Both the position numbers and the translations under genes were made by a program. A model generated the notes under the pieces. It was not told where the DNA came from, ran no database searches, and saw nothing but the letters and a program-made list of their open reading frames with translations. Below, one piece after another: positions 22,854 through 31,663 of a stretch of DNA of 41,190 bases. Source of the stretch: DASPSR01 sp035516175 (GTDB lineage: Bacteria; Nitrospirota; UBA9217); the NCBI GenBank assembly GCA_035516175.1, contig DATJAO010000057.1, positions 1-41,190 of the forward strand. Direction: 5' to 3'. The first letter of the stretch is position 1, and every line of letters starts with the position of its first letter.

Positions 22854-24050
22854 ATGAATCCCAGGAAGAGATACAGTCTACAGAACCTTATCTCTTGTCT
22901 CATCCTTCTCTCGCTGTCTGCATGCCAGCAGCCGGCACCGCCTCCGAGCCAGGAGAAACCTTCAAAGCCGCCATCTGTAAAGACTGAGATCATCATCGCT
23001 GCCGTGGGAGATGTGATGATGCCTGAGTCGATCCAGTCTGTCGTGGTCAAGGATAGGCGCGGCTACGACCTTTTATTTGAAAAAATTACTCCCGACCTGG
23101 CCGTTGCAGACATCACGTTCGCAAATCTGGAAACTTCAGTTGACCATAAAGCAGGAGTGTCCGGCTATCCCAAATTCAATGCCCGGCCTGAGCTGCTTGC
23201 TTCGCTCAAGAAAGCCGGAGTAGGTATCGTGTCAGTGGCGAACAATCATGCCATGGACGCGGGGTCAGATGGATTGAAGCGGACACTCGATAATATCGAG
23301 GCGGCAGGTCTTGTCTTCATCGGCGCCGGCCGGACCAAGGCCGAAGCCGCAAAGACAAAGTTCCTGAAAACACGAGGCGTGAACGTGGCCTTTCTCGCCT
23401 ATACCTACGGTACGAACCAGCGGCTGCCTCGCAGATCTCCGGATGCTCCGGGAGTTAATGTCATAGGCGTTAATTCCGAAGCTGATCTTACCCGAGCTGC
23501 AGCCAGCGTGCGGCAGGCGAGAGCGGATGCAGACTTGGTGGTGGTCTCTTTGCACTGGGGAGACGAATACGCGACGCGTCCCACGGCCTGGCAGCGACGG
23601 TTAGCGTCGGAACTCATCGAAGCAGGGGCCGACGTTATACTGGGCCATCATCCTCACGTGCTTCAGCCGATCGAAAGCTATATGGCCCGCGACAAGAGGA
23701 TGGGACTGATCGTTTATAGTCTCGGGAATTTTATTTCGAGCCAGAACGCAGACGTATCATATGCTAACATGACTCATCAGAAGGCGCTGAGGGGCGATGG
23801 GATCATTCTGAGCATCACCGCGACGAAGGAAGGTGACAGCACGCAGGTTGCCCAGGCGGAGTTTCTGCCTATATGGTCGCTTCGTGAACCGATAGGCAAA
23901 GCTGCAGTGTACCGGCCTGTGAGCCTTGCCCGGGAGCTCTCGATGCTGGGCGCGAAAAAAGAGCGGGATGGCAAGGAGGAAATGCTCATGCGCTTCTTGA
24001 GCTATCGCCAGGCATTTATCATCCGCAGATTGACCAGCACGCCTGAATAA
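22854..24050 (+). CDS. CapA/PgsA-family lipoprotein (metallophosphatase-like)
   Basis: 398 residues. The N-terminus has a lipoprotein signal ISCLILLSLSACQQP with Cys near residue 24, then a Pro-rich spacer. The PGA_cap domain follows: AAVGDVMM, ITFANLETSV, VSVANNHAMDAGSDGL, VVVSLHWGDEY, DVILGHHPHVLQPIE and IVYSLGNFI. These Asp/Asn/His motifs are the metal site of the calcineurin-like CapA fold seen in poly-gamma-glutamate capsule synthesis proteins. No capB/capC genes are near, so capsule synthesis is not supported and the substrate is unknown. It precedes a heptosyltransferase by about 85 bp. Confidence 0.85.
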   Translation: MNPRKRYSLQNLISCLILLSLSACQQPAPPPSQEKPSKPPSVKTEIIIAAVGDVMMPESIQSVVVKDRRGYDLLFEKITPDLAVADITFANLETSVDHKAGVSGYPKFNARPELLASLKKAGVGIVSVANNHAMDAGSDGLKRTLDNIEAAGLVFIGAGRTKAEAAKTKFLKTRGVNVAFLAYTYGTNQRLPRRSPDAPGVNVIGVNSEADLTRAAASVRQARADADLVVVSLHWGDEYATRPTAWQRRLASELIEAGADVILGHHPHVLQPIESYMARDKRMGLIVYSLGNFISSQNADVSYANMTHQKALRGDGIILSITATKEGDSTQVAQAEFLPIWSLREPIGKAAVYRPVSLARELSMLGAKKERDGKEEMLMRFLSYRQAFIIRRLTSTPE

Positions 24051-24057
24051 CTATGGC

Positions 24058-24086
24058 TTGCTATTACGCATCGTATCAGGTAAAAT
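24058..24086 (+). promoter_or_regulatory. Candidate promoter of the heptosyltransferase gene
   Basis: TTGCTA (24058-24063), 17-bp spacer, TAAAAT (24081-24086). The leader would be about 42 nt and has no Shine-Dalgarno. Confidence 0.5.
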
Positions 24087-24134
24087 CCTCCACCAGAGAA
24101 GCTCTCTGCTCGATAAACCGCTCCCTCATTATTT

Positions 24135-25160
24135 ATGAATATCCTGTTTATCAAACTATCTGCCATCGGTGATGTGGTGCAGACGTTGCCCACGCTCGAG
24201 GCGATAAAAAAAATTTATCCTGACAGTGACGTAACCTGGGCCGTCGAAGAAGCGGCGTCAGACATTCTCGTCGGCCATCCGCTTATTGCCAGGCTCCTGG
24301 TCTCACGCCGGAAATCATGGACCCGCATGCTCAAAAATCCTCTCACTTTCTTTCAGGGGCTCGGCGGTATTGTCCGGTTCTTCAGCGAACTCCGGAGTAC
24401 GCGCTATGATATCGCGATTGATTTTCAGGGCCTGTTTAAGAGCGGGATTCTGATCGGTCTGGCGAGGGCCCAACGAAAGATAGGGTTTGACCGTACGCGT
24501 GAGCTTTCGTACCTATTCCTGAACGAGCGACTCCCTGCCTATGATATCGAAAAGCATGCGCTCGAACGGTATCTCGATGTTGCCCGCTATCTCGGTGCAA
24601 AGGATCCGTCGCCGGCATGCACGCTCCCGATCGAAGGCGAGATATCCAGAATCAAACAGAGGATAGAGGGTCTGAAGCCGGCAGGAAAGCCGCTCGTGGC
24701 CATCAATCCGGTGGCGCGGTGGAAGACCAAGCTATGGTCCGAACGGAAGTTCGCGGAGCTCGCCGACAGGCTCATAAGTGAGCGGAATGCCGTTGTCATT
24801 TTTACGGGAAGTCACGAGGACGTTCTGGTGAACGCGAGGATCCTTGCGATGATGAAACAGAATGCCGTGAATTGGGCAGGAGAGACCACGCTCAAGGAGC
24901 TTGCTGCGCTTGCATCGCTCTGTTCGGTGTTCATCACAACCGATACCGGACCCATGCACCTGGCCGCGGCCACAGGTAGCAGGGTCGTGGCCCTGTTTGG
25001 GCCCACGGCTCCGTGGAGGACAGGTCCGTTCGGCCAGTCCCACGTCACGGTCCGGGCAGGGCTTGCCTGTTCGCCATGCTTCAAGAGAACCTGTGACGAC
25101 AATGTCCGGTGTATGGAAGAGATAACAGTCGATGAAGTAATGCGGAATATAGTGCTCTAA
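24135..25160 (+). CDS. waaC: LPS heptosyltransferase (GT9 family, WaaC-like)
   Basis: 341 residues. The GT9 fold is shown by MNILFIKLSAIGDVVQTLP at the N-terminus, AIDFQGLFKSGILIGLARAQ, IGFDRTRE, KPLVAINPVARWKTKLW, VIFTGS, and the C-terminal FITTDTGPMHLAAATGSRVV and VALFGPTAPWRTGPFG nucleotide-sugar site. These enzymes transfer L-glycero-D-manno-heptose from ADP-heptose to the LPS inner core at the cytoplasmic face of the inner membrane. The FQGLFKS motif and sequence order fit heptosyltransferase I better than II; this is a family inference. Its 3' end overlaps the convergent gene by 3 bp. Confidence 0.88.
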   Translation: MNILFIKLSAIGDVVQTLPTLEAIKKIYPDSDVTWAVEEAASDILVGHPLIARLLVSRRKSWTRMLKNPLTFFQGLGGIVRFFSELRSTRYDIAIDFQGLFKSGILIGLARAQRKIGFDRTRELSYLFLNERLPAYDIEKHALERYLDVARYLGAKDPSPACTLPIEGEISRIKQRIEGLKPAGKPLVAINPVARWKTKLWSERKFAELADRLISERNAVVIFTGSHEDVLVNARILAMMKQNAVNWAGETTLKELAALASLCSVFITTDTGPMHLAAATGSRVVALFGPTAPWRTGPFGQSHVTVRAGLACSPCFKRTCDDNVRCMEEITVDEVMRNIVL

Positions 25161-25606
25161 CAGATGCCGATCTCGGCGGTCTTTTCGATATACTTTATGA
25201 TCTGGTCAAGGGTCAGCCGCCTGTCATCGAGCGCCCAGGAGAAGAAATCTTCCAGGGACCTGAAAGATCCGTACGCAGCGTAACGGTCGGAAATAACGGT
25301 TGATGACATCGCATCGGTAACGATCTGCCCCGATGATACGATCTCGTCCATGAGCTTCGGGAAGTGCTCATACCAGGTAGAATAGCTTTTTCCTTTGCCT
25401 CCACGAAGCTTGTCTTTTATCATGTTCAGCACAAGGCGATAGATCTGGGTCTGGTCGCTGATCGTGTGCTCCGGATCGATCAGGAGAGAGTACATGCCGA
25501 TGGCCTGGGTGATCTCGTTGTACTGTCCCTTCTTGAACAGTTCCTCAATTCTGGCCTTGAGTTTCTCTAGAGTTTCAATGCTCGAAACCGTCACCAATTC
25601 AGGCAT
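25157..25606 (-). CDS. Conserved hypothetical helical protein
   Basis: 149 residues, mostly alpha-helical and acidic, for example ETLEKLKARIEELFKKGQYN, QTQIYRLVLNMIKDKL and LDQIIKYIEKTAEIGI. There is no signal peptide, membrane segment or known motif. The ATG at 25606 has CAGGAGGAATATTTC upstream, so it is preferred to an upstream ATG at 25648. The composition and ribosome binding site look like a real gene. I do not recognise a family. Its stop overlaps the convergent heptosyltransferase stop. Confidence 0.65.
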   Translation of the reverse strand: MPELVTVSSIETLEKLKARIEELFKKGQYNEITQAIGMYSLLIDPEHTISDQTQIYRLVLNMIKDKLRGGKGKSYSTWYEHFPKLMDEIVSSGQIVTDAMSSTVISDRYAAYGSFRSLEDFFSWALDDRRLTLDQIIKYIEKTAEIGIC

Positions 25607-25766
25607 GAAATATTCCTCCTGGGCAGTATAGATTGTACATCGGTACACGGAATATATAACAAATCGGGAAAGGACGCAAGAGATTTTTAGCGCTTTGGTC
25701 TTACGCGGGGCATAACTTAGGGATACCAGTCAAGTTATTCTTTGAATATTTTCCGGTGAATTGTAC

Positions 25767-26003
25767 TTATGGGTGTTGATCTTCGAGAAAACAGGATAAA
25801 ATTCCATTTTCTTTTTTTTCTCTAGCCATCAAGCCTAGCAACACATACACTATCTGATCAATCTGCTGGTCAGTTACATCGGTCTTGCCCACCTGCGCGT
25901 GTACGCACGCAGACAGGCGCTGGAGTGAGGTCCTTTCATGGTCGGTTTGGACTCGCGCCGTTAGTAAACTCGTCGAAGATCGAGAATTACAATACTCAAA
26001 TTA
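25767..26003 (-). pseudogene. Decayed coding remnant, minus strand
   Basis: An open stretch of about 78 codons without a start codon ends at 25767. It contains DHERTSLQRL and TDVTDQQIDQIVYVLLGLMA, which read like real protein with Lys/Glu-rich helices. No ribosome binding site or family assignment. It lies just downstream of the decayed cytochrome (26071-26395) on the same strand and may be part of the same lost operon. Confidence 0.3.
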
Positions 26004-26070
26004 TGCTCTATTATCGAAATTAAAATGGTTATGCTGCTTTCTAATCCGGTCCAGGGGGCAGCATCCTATT

Positions 26071-26395
26071 TCACAGATCGCGAAGTGCACAAGCCTCCAC
26101 TAAGTACACTCTTTACATTGTGTCCGGTCTTCCACGCCGAAAGCAATCTTGCCGTTGTGACAGATCCCGCAGAAGTGACCCTTGGTGATGCTGCTCATGT
26201 TCATCTTGTGCGCTCTCTTTCCCATTTGGAAGACACCGAAGTGACATCCCGAGCATTCGTGACCGTTCGCCATGGCGTGTTTCTCATGGTTGACAACGAT
26301 CGGTCCCGGGCTTGCTTGACGACCTCGCGAGCAACAGGGACTTCCTCATCTTAGGCTCCTTGTCTGCATCAGGCTGCTGTGTCGCGGAGCACGAC
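26071..26395 (-). pseudogene. Decayed c7-type triheme cytochrome
   Basis: On the minus strand, intact pieces read NHEKHAMANGHECSGCH, FQMGKRAHKMN, GHFCGICHNGKIAFGVED and TQCKEC. This is the c7/c3-type cytochrome pattern of Geobacter-like bacteria. CXXCH codons are at 26241-26255 and 26157-26171. The third motif is CKECT followed by TAG (26100-26102); inserting one C restores CKECH and a further ten codons. Upstream, EEVPVAREVVKQA is in another frame, and a lipobox-like CSAT piece is in a third. At least three lesions make a functional product unlikely. A leader region for nrfH lies beyond 26400. Confidence 0.7.
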
Positions 26396-26716
26396 TAGTC
26401 TTCATTGAGAAATTGCCTTGGATAGAACTGAATCTATATCTTCCTAATCCCACGATCATCTACCTTGAGGGCAAGCACCATGTCAAGGAAAACCCCGCGA
26501 TTACAAGTTTCTGCATCATTTTTTGTCATATGTTGAGAAAGAACTGAGAAAAAGCGTATAAAGGTCAGGCGTAAAACGATGTACAGAAACAGTAACTTGC
26601 AATTAGTAACAACGCCGAGGATATTTTTTTGATAAGGTTAGATACATACCATCTTCTAGGGGAACAATCCATGATCAGCGTATTAAACTTAACCAGTAAT
26701 GTAAGGAGGTGAAAGA
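26396..26716. other. Intergenic region upstream of nrfH
   Basis: About 320 bp without a gene. It is AT-rich near 26560-26700 and should contain the nrfHA promoter. I found no exact FNR box or sigma-54 element; TTGATAAGGTTAGA (26629-26642) is only a half-match to an FNR site. Confidence 0.4.
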
Positions 26717-27181
26717 ATGGAGACGAGAAAGCGTAAAACAGTCGTCAGATATATTGTCGTGGTTGGCTTAGCCGTGGTGGTTATAATATTTTTTATCTTG
26801 CTGGGACCGATGAAGATGCTGGCCAAATCAGATTCGCCCGATTTCTGCGTGAAATGTCACGTGATGGGGTCTGAGTACGAGTCTTGGCTCCATGAGGGAG
26901 CTCACCGGAGAAAACAGTGCGTTGACTGTCATCTGCCGAACGAGAACCAGGGAGTCCATTATACATGGAAAGCCATCGACGGATTGAAAGATGTCCTGTT
27001 CTTTTATTCCGGGAGGGTCCCCGAACACATCGCGCTGACATCTCACGGTGCGGACGTACTACAGGCCAATTGCATCAGATGCCATACTGCTGCCGTTGAG
27101 TTCATCGATCACGAGAGAAAATGCTGGGAATGTCATAGGCGGTTGATGCATACGCGAAGCGGTTTGATTGAAACTCCCTGA
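26717..27181 (+). CDS. nrfH: Cytochrome c nitrite reductase small subunit NrfH
   Basis: 154 residues, the size of NrfH. One N-terminal membrane anchor (about 11-31, YIVVVGLAVVVIIFFILLG) is followed by four heme motifs: CVKCH, CVDCH, CIRCH and CWECH. NrfH (NapC/NirT family) oxidises menaquinol at the periplasmic face of the inner membrane and hands electrons to NrfA. The Met in CVKCHVMGSEYESW near heme 1 is the typical heme-1 ligand region. GTAAGGAGGTG gives a strong start. nrfA follows after 44 bp. Confidence 0.95.
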   Translation: METRKRKTVVRYIVVVGLAVVVIIFFILLGPMKMLAKSDSPDFCVKCHVMGSEYESWLHEGAHRRKQCVDCHLPNENQGVHYTWKAIDGLKDVLFFYSGRVPEHIALTSHGADVLQANCIRCHTAAVEFIDHERKCWECHRRLMHTRSGLIETP

Positions 27182-27225
27182 AGGTTTTCGGCAAGCAACT
27201 ATCACACTTTTAAAGGAGGATTACG

Positions 27226-28692
27226 ATGAAACGCGGAAATTACGTAATACTGACCATGCTTTTGGTGAGCGCGGTCCTGGCATTTCTCGCATACGCGTGC
27301 TCTCCAGCAAAAACCGAGCAGGTCAAGACGGTAAAGATTGAAGAGGGAGAGTACAGCCCGGATAAATGGGGAAAGGCATATCCTGAAGAATACAGCCTCT
27401 GGAAAGACACGGAAAAGCCTACACCTCCGGGAAAAAGCAAATATAAAAGGGGGTTCAACACCGACAAAATCACCTACGACAAACTGGCTGAATTCCCGTA
27501 CATGGCTCTCCTGTTCAATGGTTGGGGATTCGGAGTCGAGTATAACGAACCGCGCGGACATGCGTACATGCTTCGCGACCAGCTTAATGTCGATCCATCG
27601 AGGGTAAAGGCAGGCGGCGTCTGCCTCACCTGCAAGACCCCCTATGCGCCGAAACTTGAAAAAGAAATGGCCATTAATTATTACAAGAACCCCTATAAGG
27701 AAGTACTTGTCCAGATCCCGGAGAACAACAGGACCCTCGGAGTTGCCTGCATCGACTGCCACGACAACAAGGACATGTCCCTCAAGATATCGAGGGGCTT
27801 TACTCTGGCTGCCGCATTGAAGGCTATGGGCGTTGATCCCGATAAGTTATCGCGGCAGGAGATGAGGAGCGTTGTCTGTGCCCAATGCCATGTTACGTAC
27901 AGCATACCGAAGGACAAGGATATGCATTCGACAGGGGTCTTCTTCCCCTGGCAGGGAAGCACATGGGGGAACATTACCATCGAAAATATTATCAAAAAGA
28001 TCCGCAGCGACGCTTCGTATGCAGAATGGAAGCAGAATGTGACAGGATTCAAAATGGCATTCATCCGCCACCCCGAGTTTGAGCTGTTCTCCAACAACAG
28101 CGTCCATTGGAAGGCAGGGGCTTCCTGCGCGGACTGCCATATGCCGTATACGAAGGTGGGCGTGCATAAAGTCTCCGACCACCGTGTGATGAGTCCTCTC
28201 AAGAACGATCTGCGCGCGTGCACGCAGTGCCATACCGAGAGCGCCGAGTGGCTGCGGGGACAGGTGATAGCCATCCAGGACAGGACCGTGGCGCTTATGA
28301 TGCGGGCAGGTTACGCTACGGCCACCGTCGCCAAACTTTTTGAGATGGCCAACAAGGCGCAGGAGGCGGGAAAGAAGATCGACACGGCCCTCTATGACAA
28401 GGCCAAGGACTATTATGAAGAAGCATTCTATCGCGGTGTATTTGTCGGTGCAGAAAACTCAGTCGGCTTCCACAACCCCACCGAAGCGATGAGAATTCTC
28501 GGCGACGCGACTGCCTATGCGACAAAGGCCGAGGGACTGCTGAGGCAGGCATTGACAAAGGCGGGAGTGGATGTGCCGGCGAAGGTGAACCTGGAGCTGG
28601 GGAAATACCTGGATAACAGGGGGGAGAAGAAGCTCAAGGGGAACCCGAACTTTGAATTCAAGGACCCTTCAGGCGTACAGGAAAAATTCTAA
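27226..28692 (+). CDS. nrfA: Ammonia-forming cytochrome c nitrite reductase
   Basis: 488-residue pentaheme enzyme that reduces nitrite to ammonium with six electrons in the periplasm. The active-site heme motif is CLTCK with Lys at about 137, then CIDCH, CAQCH, CADCH and CTQCH. Supporting features are HPEFELFSNNSVHWKAGASC and TKVGVHKVSDHRVMSPL with heme-ligand His residues. The N-terminus ends YACSPAKTE, a possible though imperfect lipobox (Ala-Tyr-Ala-Cys), so the protein may be membrane-anchored. AAAGGAGGATTACG precedes the ATG. The NrfHA pair is sufficient for menaquinol-dependent nitrite ammonification. Confidence 0.97.
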   Translation: MKRGNYVILTMLLVSAVLAFLAYACSPAKTEQVKTVKIEEGEYSPDKWGKAYPEEYSLWKDTEKPTPPGKSKYKRGFNTDKITYDKLAEFPYMALLFNGWGFGVEYNEPRGHAYMLRDQLNVDPSRVKAGGVCLTCKTPYAPKLEKEMAINYYKNPYKEVLVQIPENNRTLGVACIDCHDNKDMSLKISRGFTLAAALKAMGVDPDKLSRQEMRSVVCAQCHVTYSIPKDKDMHSTGVFFPWQGSTWGNITIENIIKKIRSDASYAEWKQNVTGFKMAFIRHPEFELFSNNSVHWKAGASCADCHMPYTKVGVHKVSDHRVMSPLKNDLRACTQCHTESAEWLRGQVIAIQDRTVALMMRAGYATATVAKLFEMANKAQEAGKKIDTALYDKAKDYYEEAFYRGVFVGAENSVGFHNPTEAMRILGDATAYATKAEGLLRQALTKAGVDVPAKVNLELGKYLDNRGEKKLKGNPNFEFKDPSGVQEKF

Positions 28693-28722
28693 GATTCCTT
28701 GAGGAATCGATATACTATCGCG

Positions 28723-28764
28723 GCAGGAAGAAGCGAGCAGCATGTATCGCTCGTTTCTTCCTGC
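28723..28764 (+). terminator. Long hairpin after nrfA
   Basis: GCAGGAAGAAGCGAGC (28723-28738) pairs with GCTCGTTTCTTCCTGC (28749-28764), 16 bp with one G-U pair. There is no clear U-tract, so it may act in mRNA 3' end stability or as a weak terminator. Confidence 0.6.
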
Positions 28765-29131
28765 ATACCGGTACAGAAAACACCAAATCCTAATCATCAA
28801 ATATCAACAGATTTTAAATCCGCGATCTCAATTTTCCAATGTCACTCCCTTTTGCTGCCCCTAAGATAGACATAGTGTAGCATAGAATTTTTCATGAATT
28901 TATCCAATAAATTAAGTGATACCTGAATTCAAGACATCCTATTTAAGCGGATTTAGAAAAAGATGCATATGATATAAATGATATCCGCATATGAGGTTTC
29001 TTCTTCAAGCACGACATAAAAAAACCACCGCTTGCATCGATTCAATCTTTCAGTGATACAATGTCATCACCGGCGGCATTGTTGAAATGATGTCAATGGG
29101 CAGTAGGTGCGAGAACGTATCTGGTAAAATC
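28765..29131. other. Gene-free AT-rich interval
   Basis: About 370 bp with no plausible reading frame or RNA motif that I recognise. Confidence 0.45.
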
Positions 29132-29589
29132 ATGAGGATGCATACAATGGGAAAGGTCGCTATCATCACCATGGTGCTTCTCACGGCAATTCACCTGCCA
29201 GGGCTGCCAGAGAAAGTCGGAACAGGATGAGGTCAAATGATGATCCAAGAGGTCCAGCGGCAGCGGAAGAGAAGGATATATGGACAATCCTGGACCACCT
29301 GTCCAGGAACTATCGCGATCCGCAGCGGTATGACTACAACAGGATCAAAGGGCTACGGATTTCCTATCTTTTCCGCCATTAAAAGATATCGGCTTACCTC
29401 ACGAACCTTCATGTGACGACCGATGGCATTTTAGCACGAGCTATGTTTCAAACAGTCTTGTATGCCAGCGACAAGACCGGGTCAGCTACCGATGTCCTGC
29501 CGCAGGCAATCGGTATCTATGCGTTCAATGTCGTGTTTTCCAAGGAATCCAAGGAATGGGGGGTTGTTTCGTCGATGGGGAACGGCTAG
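29132..29589 (+). pseudogene. Decayed lipoprotein gene
   Basis: The start MRMHTMGKVAIITMVLLTAI resembles a lipoprotein signal. The frame must then shift to reach FTCQGCQRKSEQDEVK, a lipobox-like piece, and again to enter a long open segment (29254-29589) with EEKDIWTILDHLSRNYRDP, LARAMFQTVLYASD and AFNVVFSKESKEWGVV. That segment also has an in-frame TAA at 29380-29382. The amino-acid quality of each piece suggests a former exported protein of about 150 residues. The family is not recognised. Confidence 0.55.
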
Positions 29590-29666
29590 GAGAAGCTCCG
29601 CTCCGGAAATCTCAATAACATAGCTCAGCCGACCATCGTGCCATCCTCAATTTCTGCAACAATGCC

Positions 29667-29695
29667 TTGAAATCGTACTGGTTTTATGCGATAAT
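29667..29695 (+). promoter_or_regulatory. Promoter of livM (near-leaderless)
   Basis: TTGAAA (29667-29672), 17-bp spacer, GATAAT (29690-29695). The ATG at 29707 is 11 nt after the -10, so the leader would be about 5 nt with no Shine-Dalgarno. Confidence 0.7.
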
Positions 29696-29706
29696 CGCAT
29701 CTCGTT

Positions 29707-30873
29707 ATGTATCCTTCCCCGAGGTTGCTGGCCAAATACGCTAACATCTTCATCATTCCTCTCTGGACCGGCCTGCTCATGCTCCCGTTCACCGGCCCGG
29801 GCAATGCGCTCCGCATTTCCGCAGCGGCAGCGATTGCGGTCGTCCTGTGGAAATTGCGGCAGATTGATGTCATTGCTTCGCTTCTCAGGCAGTTCACCGG
29901 AAGGTTTTCCCGCATCGGTGTGGCATTCTCCTCGCTTGTCTCCTCTTTTAACACTTCTGTCGTTCTTTTCATAGTGGTCGTGGCCCTCCTTATCGTACCT
30001 CTTTTCCTGAACGATTATTACCGTGATGTGCTGACTCTTACCTGCATCTATATCGTCCTCGCACTGGGACTGAATATCACGGTGGGGCAGGCCGGCCTGC
30101 TGAACCTGGGATACGTAGCTTTTTACGCCGTCGGAGCGTATACGTACGCCATCCTCTCAACGACAATCGGCTTGTCGTTCTGGCCCGGCATGATCGTAGG
30201 AGCGTTATCAGCAGCAGCATTCTCCTTGCTCCTTGGCTTGCCGACGCTCAAGCTGCGTGGTGATTACTTTGCCATTGTCACGCTTGGCTTGGGCGAAATC
30301 ACCCGAATCGTGCTGAACAACTGGGATAGCCTTACGGGAGGGCCGAACGGCATTTCCAGGATTGGAAGGCCAATGATAGGAAGGTATGTCCTCACTACCA
30401 CGCTCGATTATTACTATCTGATTTTTTTTATCGCGCTTGTGAGCGTCTTTGCCATGCACCGTCTTATCTCGTCGCGCATCGGCAGGGCATGGATCGCGGT
30501 CCGCGAGGATGAGTTCGCGGCTGAGGCCATGGGCATTAACACGTTCAGGTTAAAACTCCTGGCATTCGTGCTGGGATCAGCATGGGCGGGGATGACCGGC
30601 GTTTTCTTTGCCGCCAAGATGGCATTCGTCTCGCCCGAGAGTTTCACCTTCTTCGAATCAGTCATGATCCTCTGCATGGTAGTCCTTGGAGGCATGGGGA
30701 GCATCCCCGGCATTATACTTGGCGCGCTCCTTCTCATTACGCTCCCTGAAGTGTTCCGGGACTTCCAGGATTATCGGATGCTGGCATTCGGTATCGCCCT
30801 CGTGCTCATGATGATCTTCAGGCCGCAGGGGCTTCTGGGTACGGTGAAGAAACAGACTCAAAATTCAAAATGA
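29707..30873 (+). CDS. livM: Branched-chain amino acid ABC transporter permease LivM
   Basis: 388-residue inner-membrane protein with about ten hydrophobic helices. LivM family signatures are ALGLNITVGQAGLLNLGYVAF, LPTLKLRGDYFAIVTLGLGE, GGPNGISRIG, SRIGRAWIAVREDEFAAEAMG and GSIPGIILGALLLITLPE, the last including the transmission (EAA-like) loop. It forms the channel with LivH and is powered by LivG/LivF for uptake of Leu/Ile/Val or related solutes. LivH and the binding protein are not next to it; upstream is only the decayed lipoprotein. livG begins 19 bp after its stop. Confidence 0.93.
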   Translation: MYPSPRLLAKYANIFIIPLWTGLLMLPFTGPGNALRISAAAAIAVVLWKLRQIDVIASLLRQFTGRFSRIGVAFSSLVSSFNTSVVLFIVVVALLIVPLFLNDYYRDVLTLTCIYIVLALGLNITVGQAGLLNLGYVAFYAVGAYTYAILSTTIGLSFWPGMIVGALSAAAFSLLLGLPTLKLRGDYFAIVTLGLGEITRIVLNNWDSLTGGPNGISRIGRPMIGRYVLTTTLDYYYLIFFIALVSVFAMHRLISSRIGRAWIAVREDEFAAEAMGINTFRLKLLAFVLGSAWAGMTGVFFAAKMAFVSPESFTFFESVMILCMVVLGGMGSIPGIILGALLLITLPEVFRDFQDYRMLAFGIALVLMMIFRPQGLLGTVKKQTQNSK

Positions 30874-30892
30874 AAGATTTTTGATCGTTCTT

Positions 30893-31663
30893 ATGCTTCT
30901 CTTAGAGACCAAAAACCTGACCAAATACTTCGGTGGCCTCAGGGCCCTTGATGGGGTGGACATGCGGGTTGAGCGCGAGAGGATTGTGAGCATTATCGGT
31001 CCGAACGGAGCCGGTAAAACCACTTTCTTCAACTGCATCACCGGCATGTATCAGCCTACGAAAGGCACGGCTTTATTCCACGACCGGGACATTACGGGCA
31101 TGCCGCCGCACGAGATAACGGCAATGGGCATTGCACGGACCTTCCAGAACATTCGGCTCTTCGGCGGCATGACCTGTATCGAGAACGTCATGGTGGCAGC
31201 GCACTGTCGCACTCACGCCAGTGTGTTCGGCGCTTTATTCCAGCCGGCCCGGGTGAAGAAGGAAGAGCGGGACATGGGTTACCGGGCCATGGATATCCTG
31301 AAATTCACAGGGATCGAGAGTAAGCATGACGCTCTGGCTGCGAACCTCTCATACGGCGACCAGCGTCGGCTAGAGATCGCACGCGCGCTCGGGACAGAAC
31401 CCCACCTCTTACTCCTCGACGAGCCGGCTGCCGGCATGAACCCTCTGGAGTCGCAAGAGTTGATGGCCCTTATCCGCAAGATCCGGGATAACGGGGTGGC
31501 CATTCTCCTGATCGAACACGACATGAAGGTTGTAATGGGTATCTCGGACCGCGTAATAGTGCTCGATCATGGGGTCAAGATCGCGGAGGGCTTACCAAAA
31601 AACATTCAGGAAGACCCAAATGTGATCGAGGCGTATCTCGGGAAGGATAGCATCCATGCTTAG
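30893..31663 (+). CDS. livG: Branched-chain amino acid ABC transporter ATPase LivG
   Basis: 256 residues. Walker A GPNGAGKTT, Q-loop region GIARTFQNIRLFGG, signature LSYGDQRRLEIARAL (a known LivG variant of LSGGQ), Walker B LLLLDEPAAGMNP and H-loop IEHDM. The start is set at the ATG 30893; a TTG at 30881 would add four residues. The 3' end overlaps livF by 8 bp, indicating translational coupling. Confidence 0.94.
   Translation: MLLLETKNLTKYFGGLRALDGVDMRVERERIVSIIGPNGAGKTTFFNCITGMYQPTKGTALFHDRDITGMPPHEITAMGIARTFQNIRLFGGMTCIENVMVAAHCRTHASVFGALFQPARVKKEERDMGYRAMDILKFTGIESKHDALAANLSYGDQRRLEIARALGTEPHLLLLDEPAAGMNPLESQELMALIRKIRDNGVAILLIEHDMKVVMGISDRVIVLDHGVKIAEGLPKNIQEDPNVIEAYLGKDSIHA

Noticed and set aside
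26629..26642. FNR box upstream of nrfH (TTGATAAGGTTAGA)
   Set aside because: Only the left half matches TTGAT-N4-ATCAA; the right half does not.
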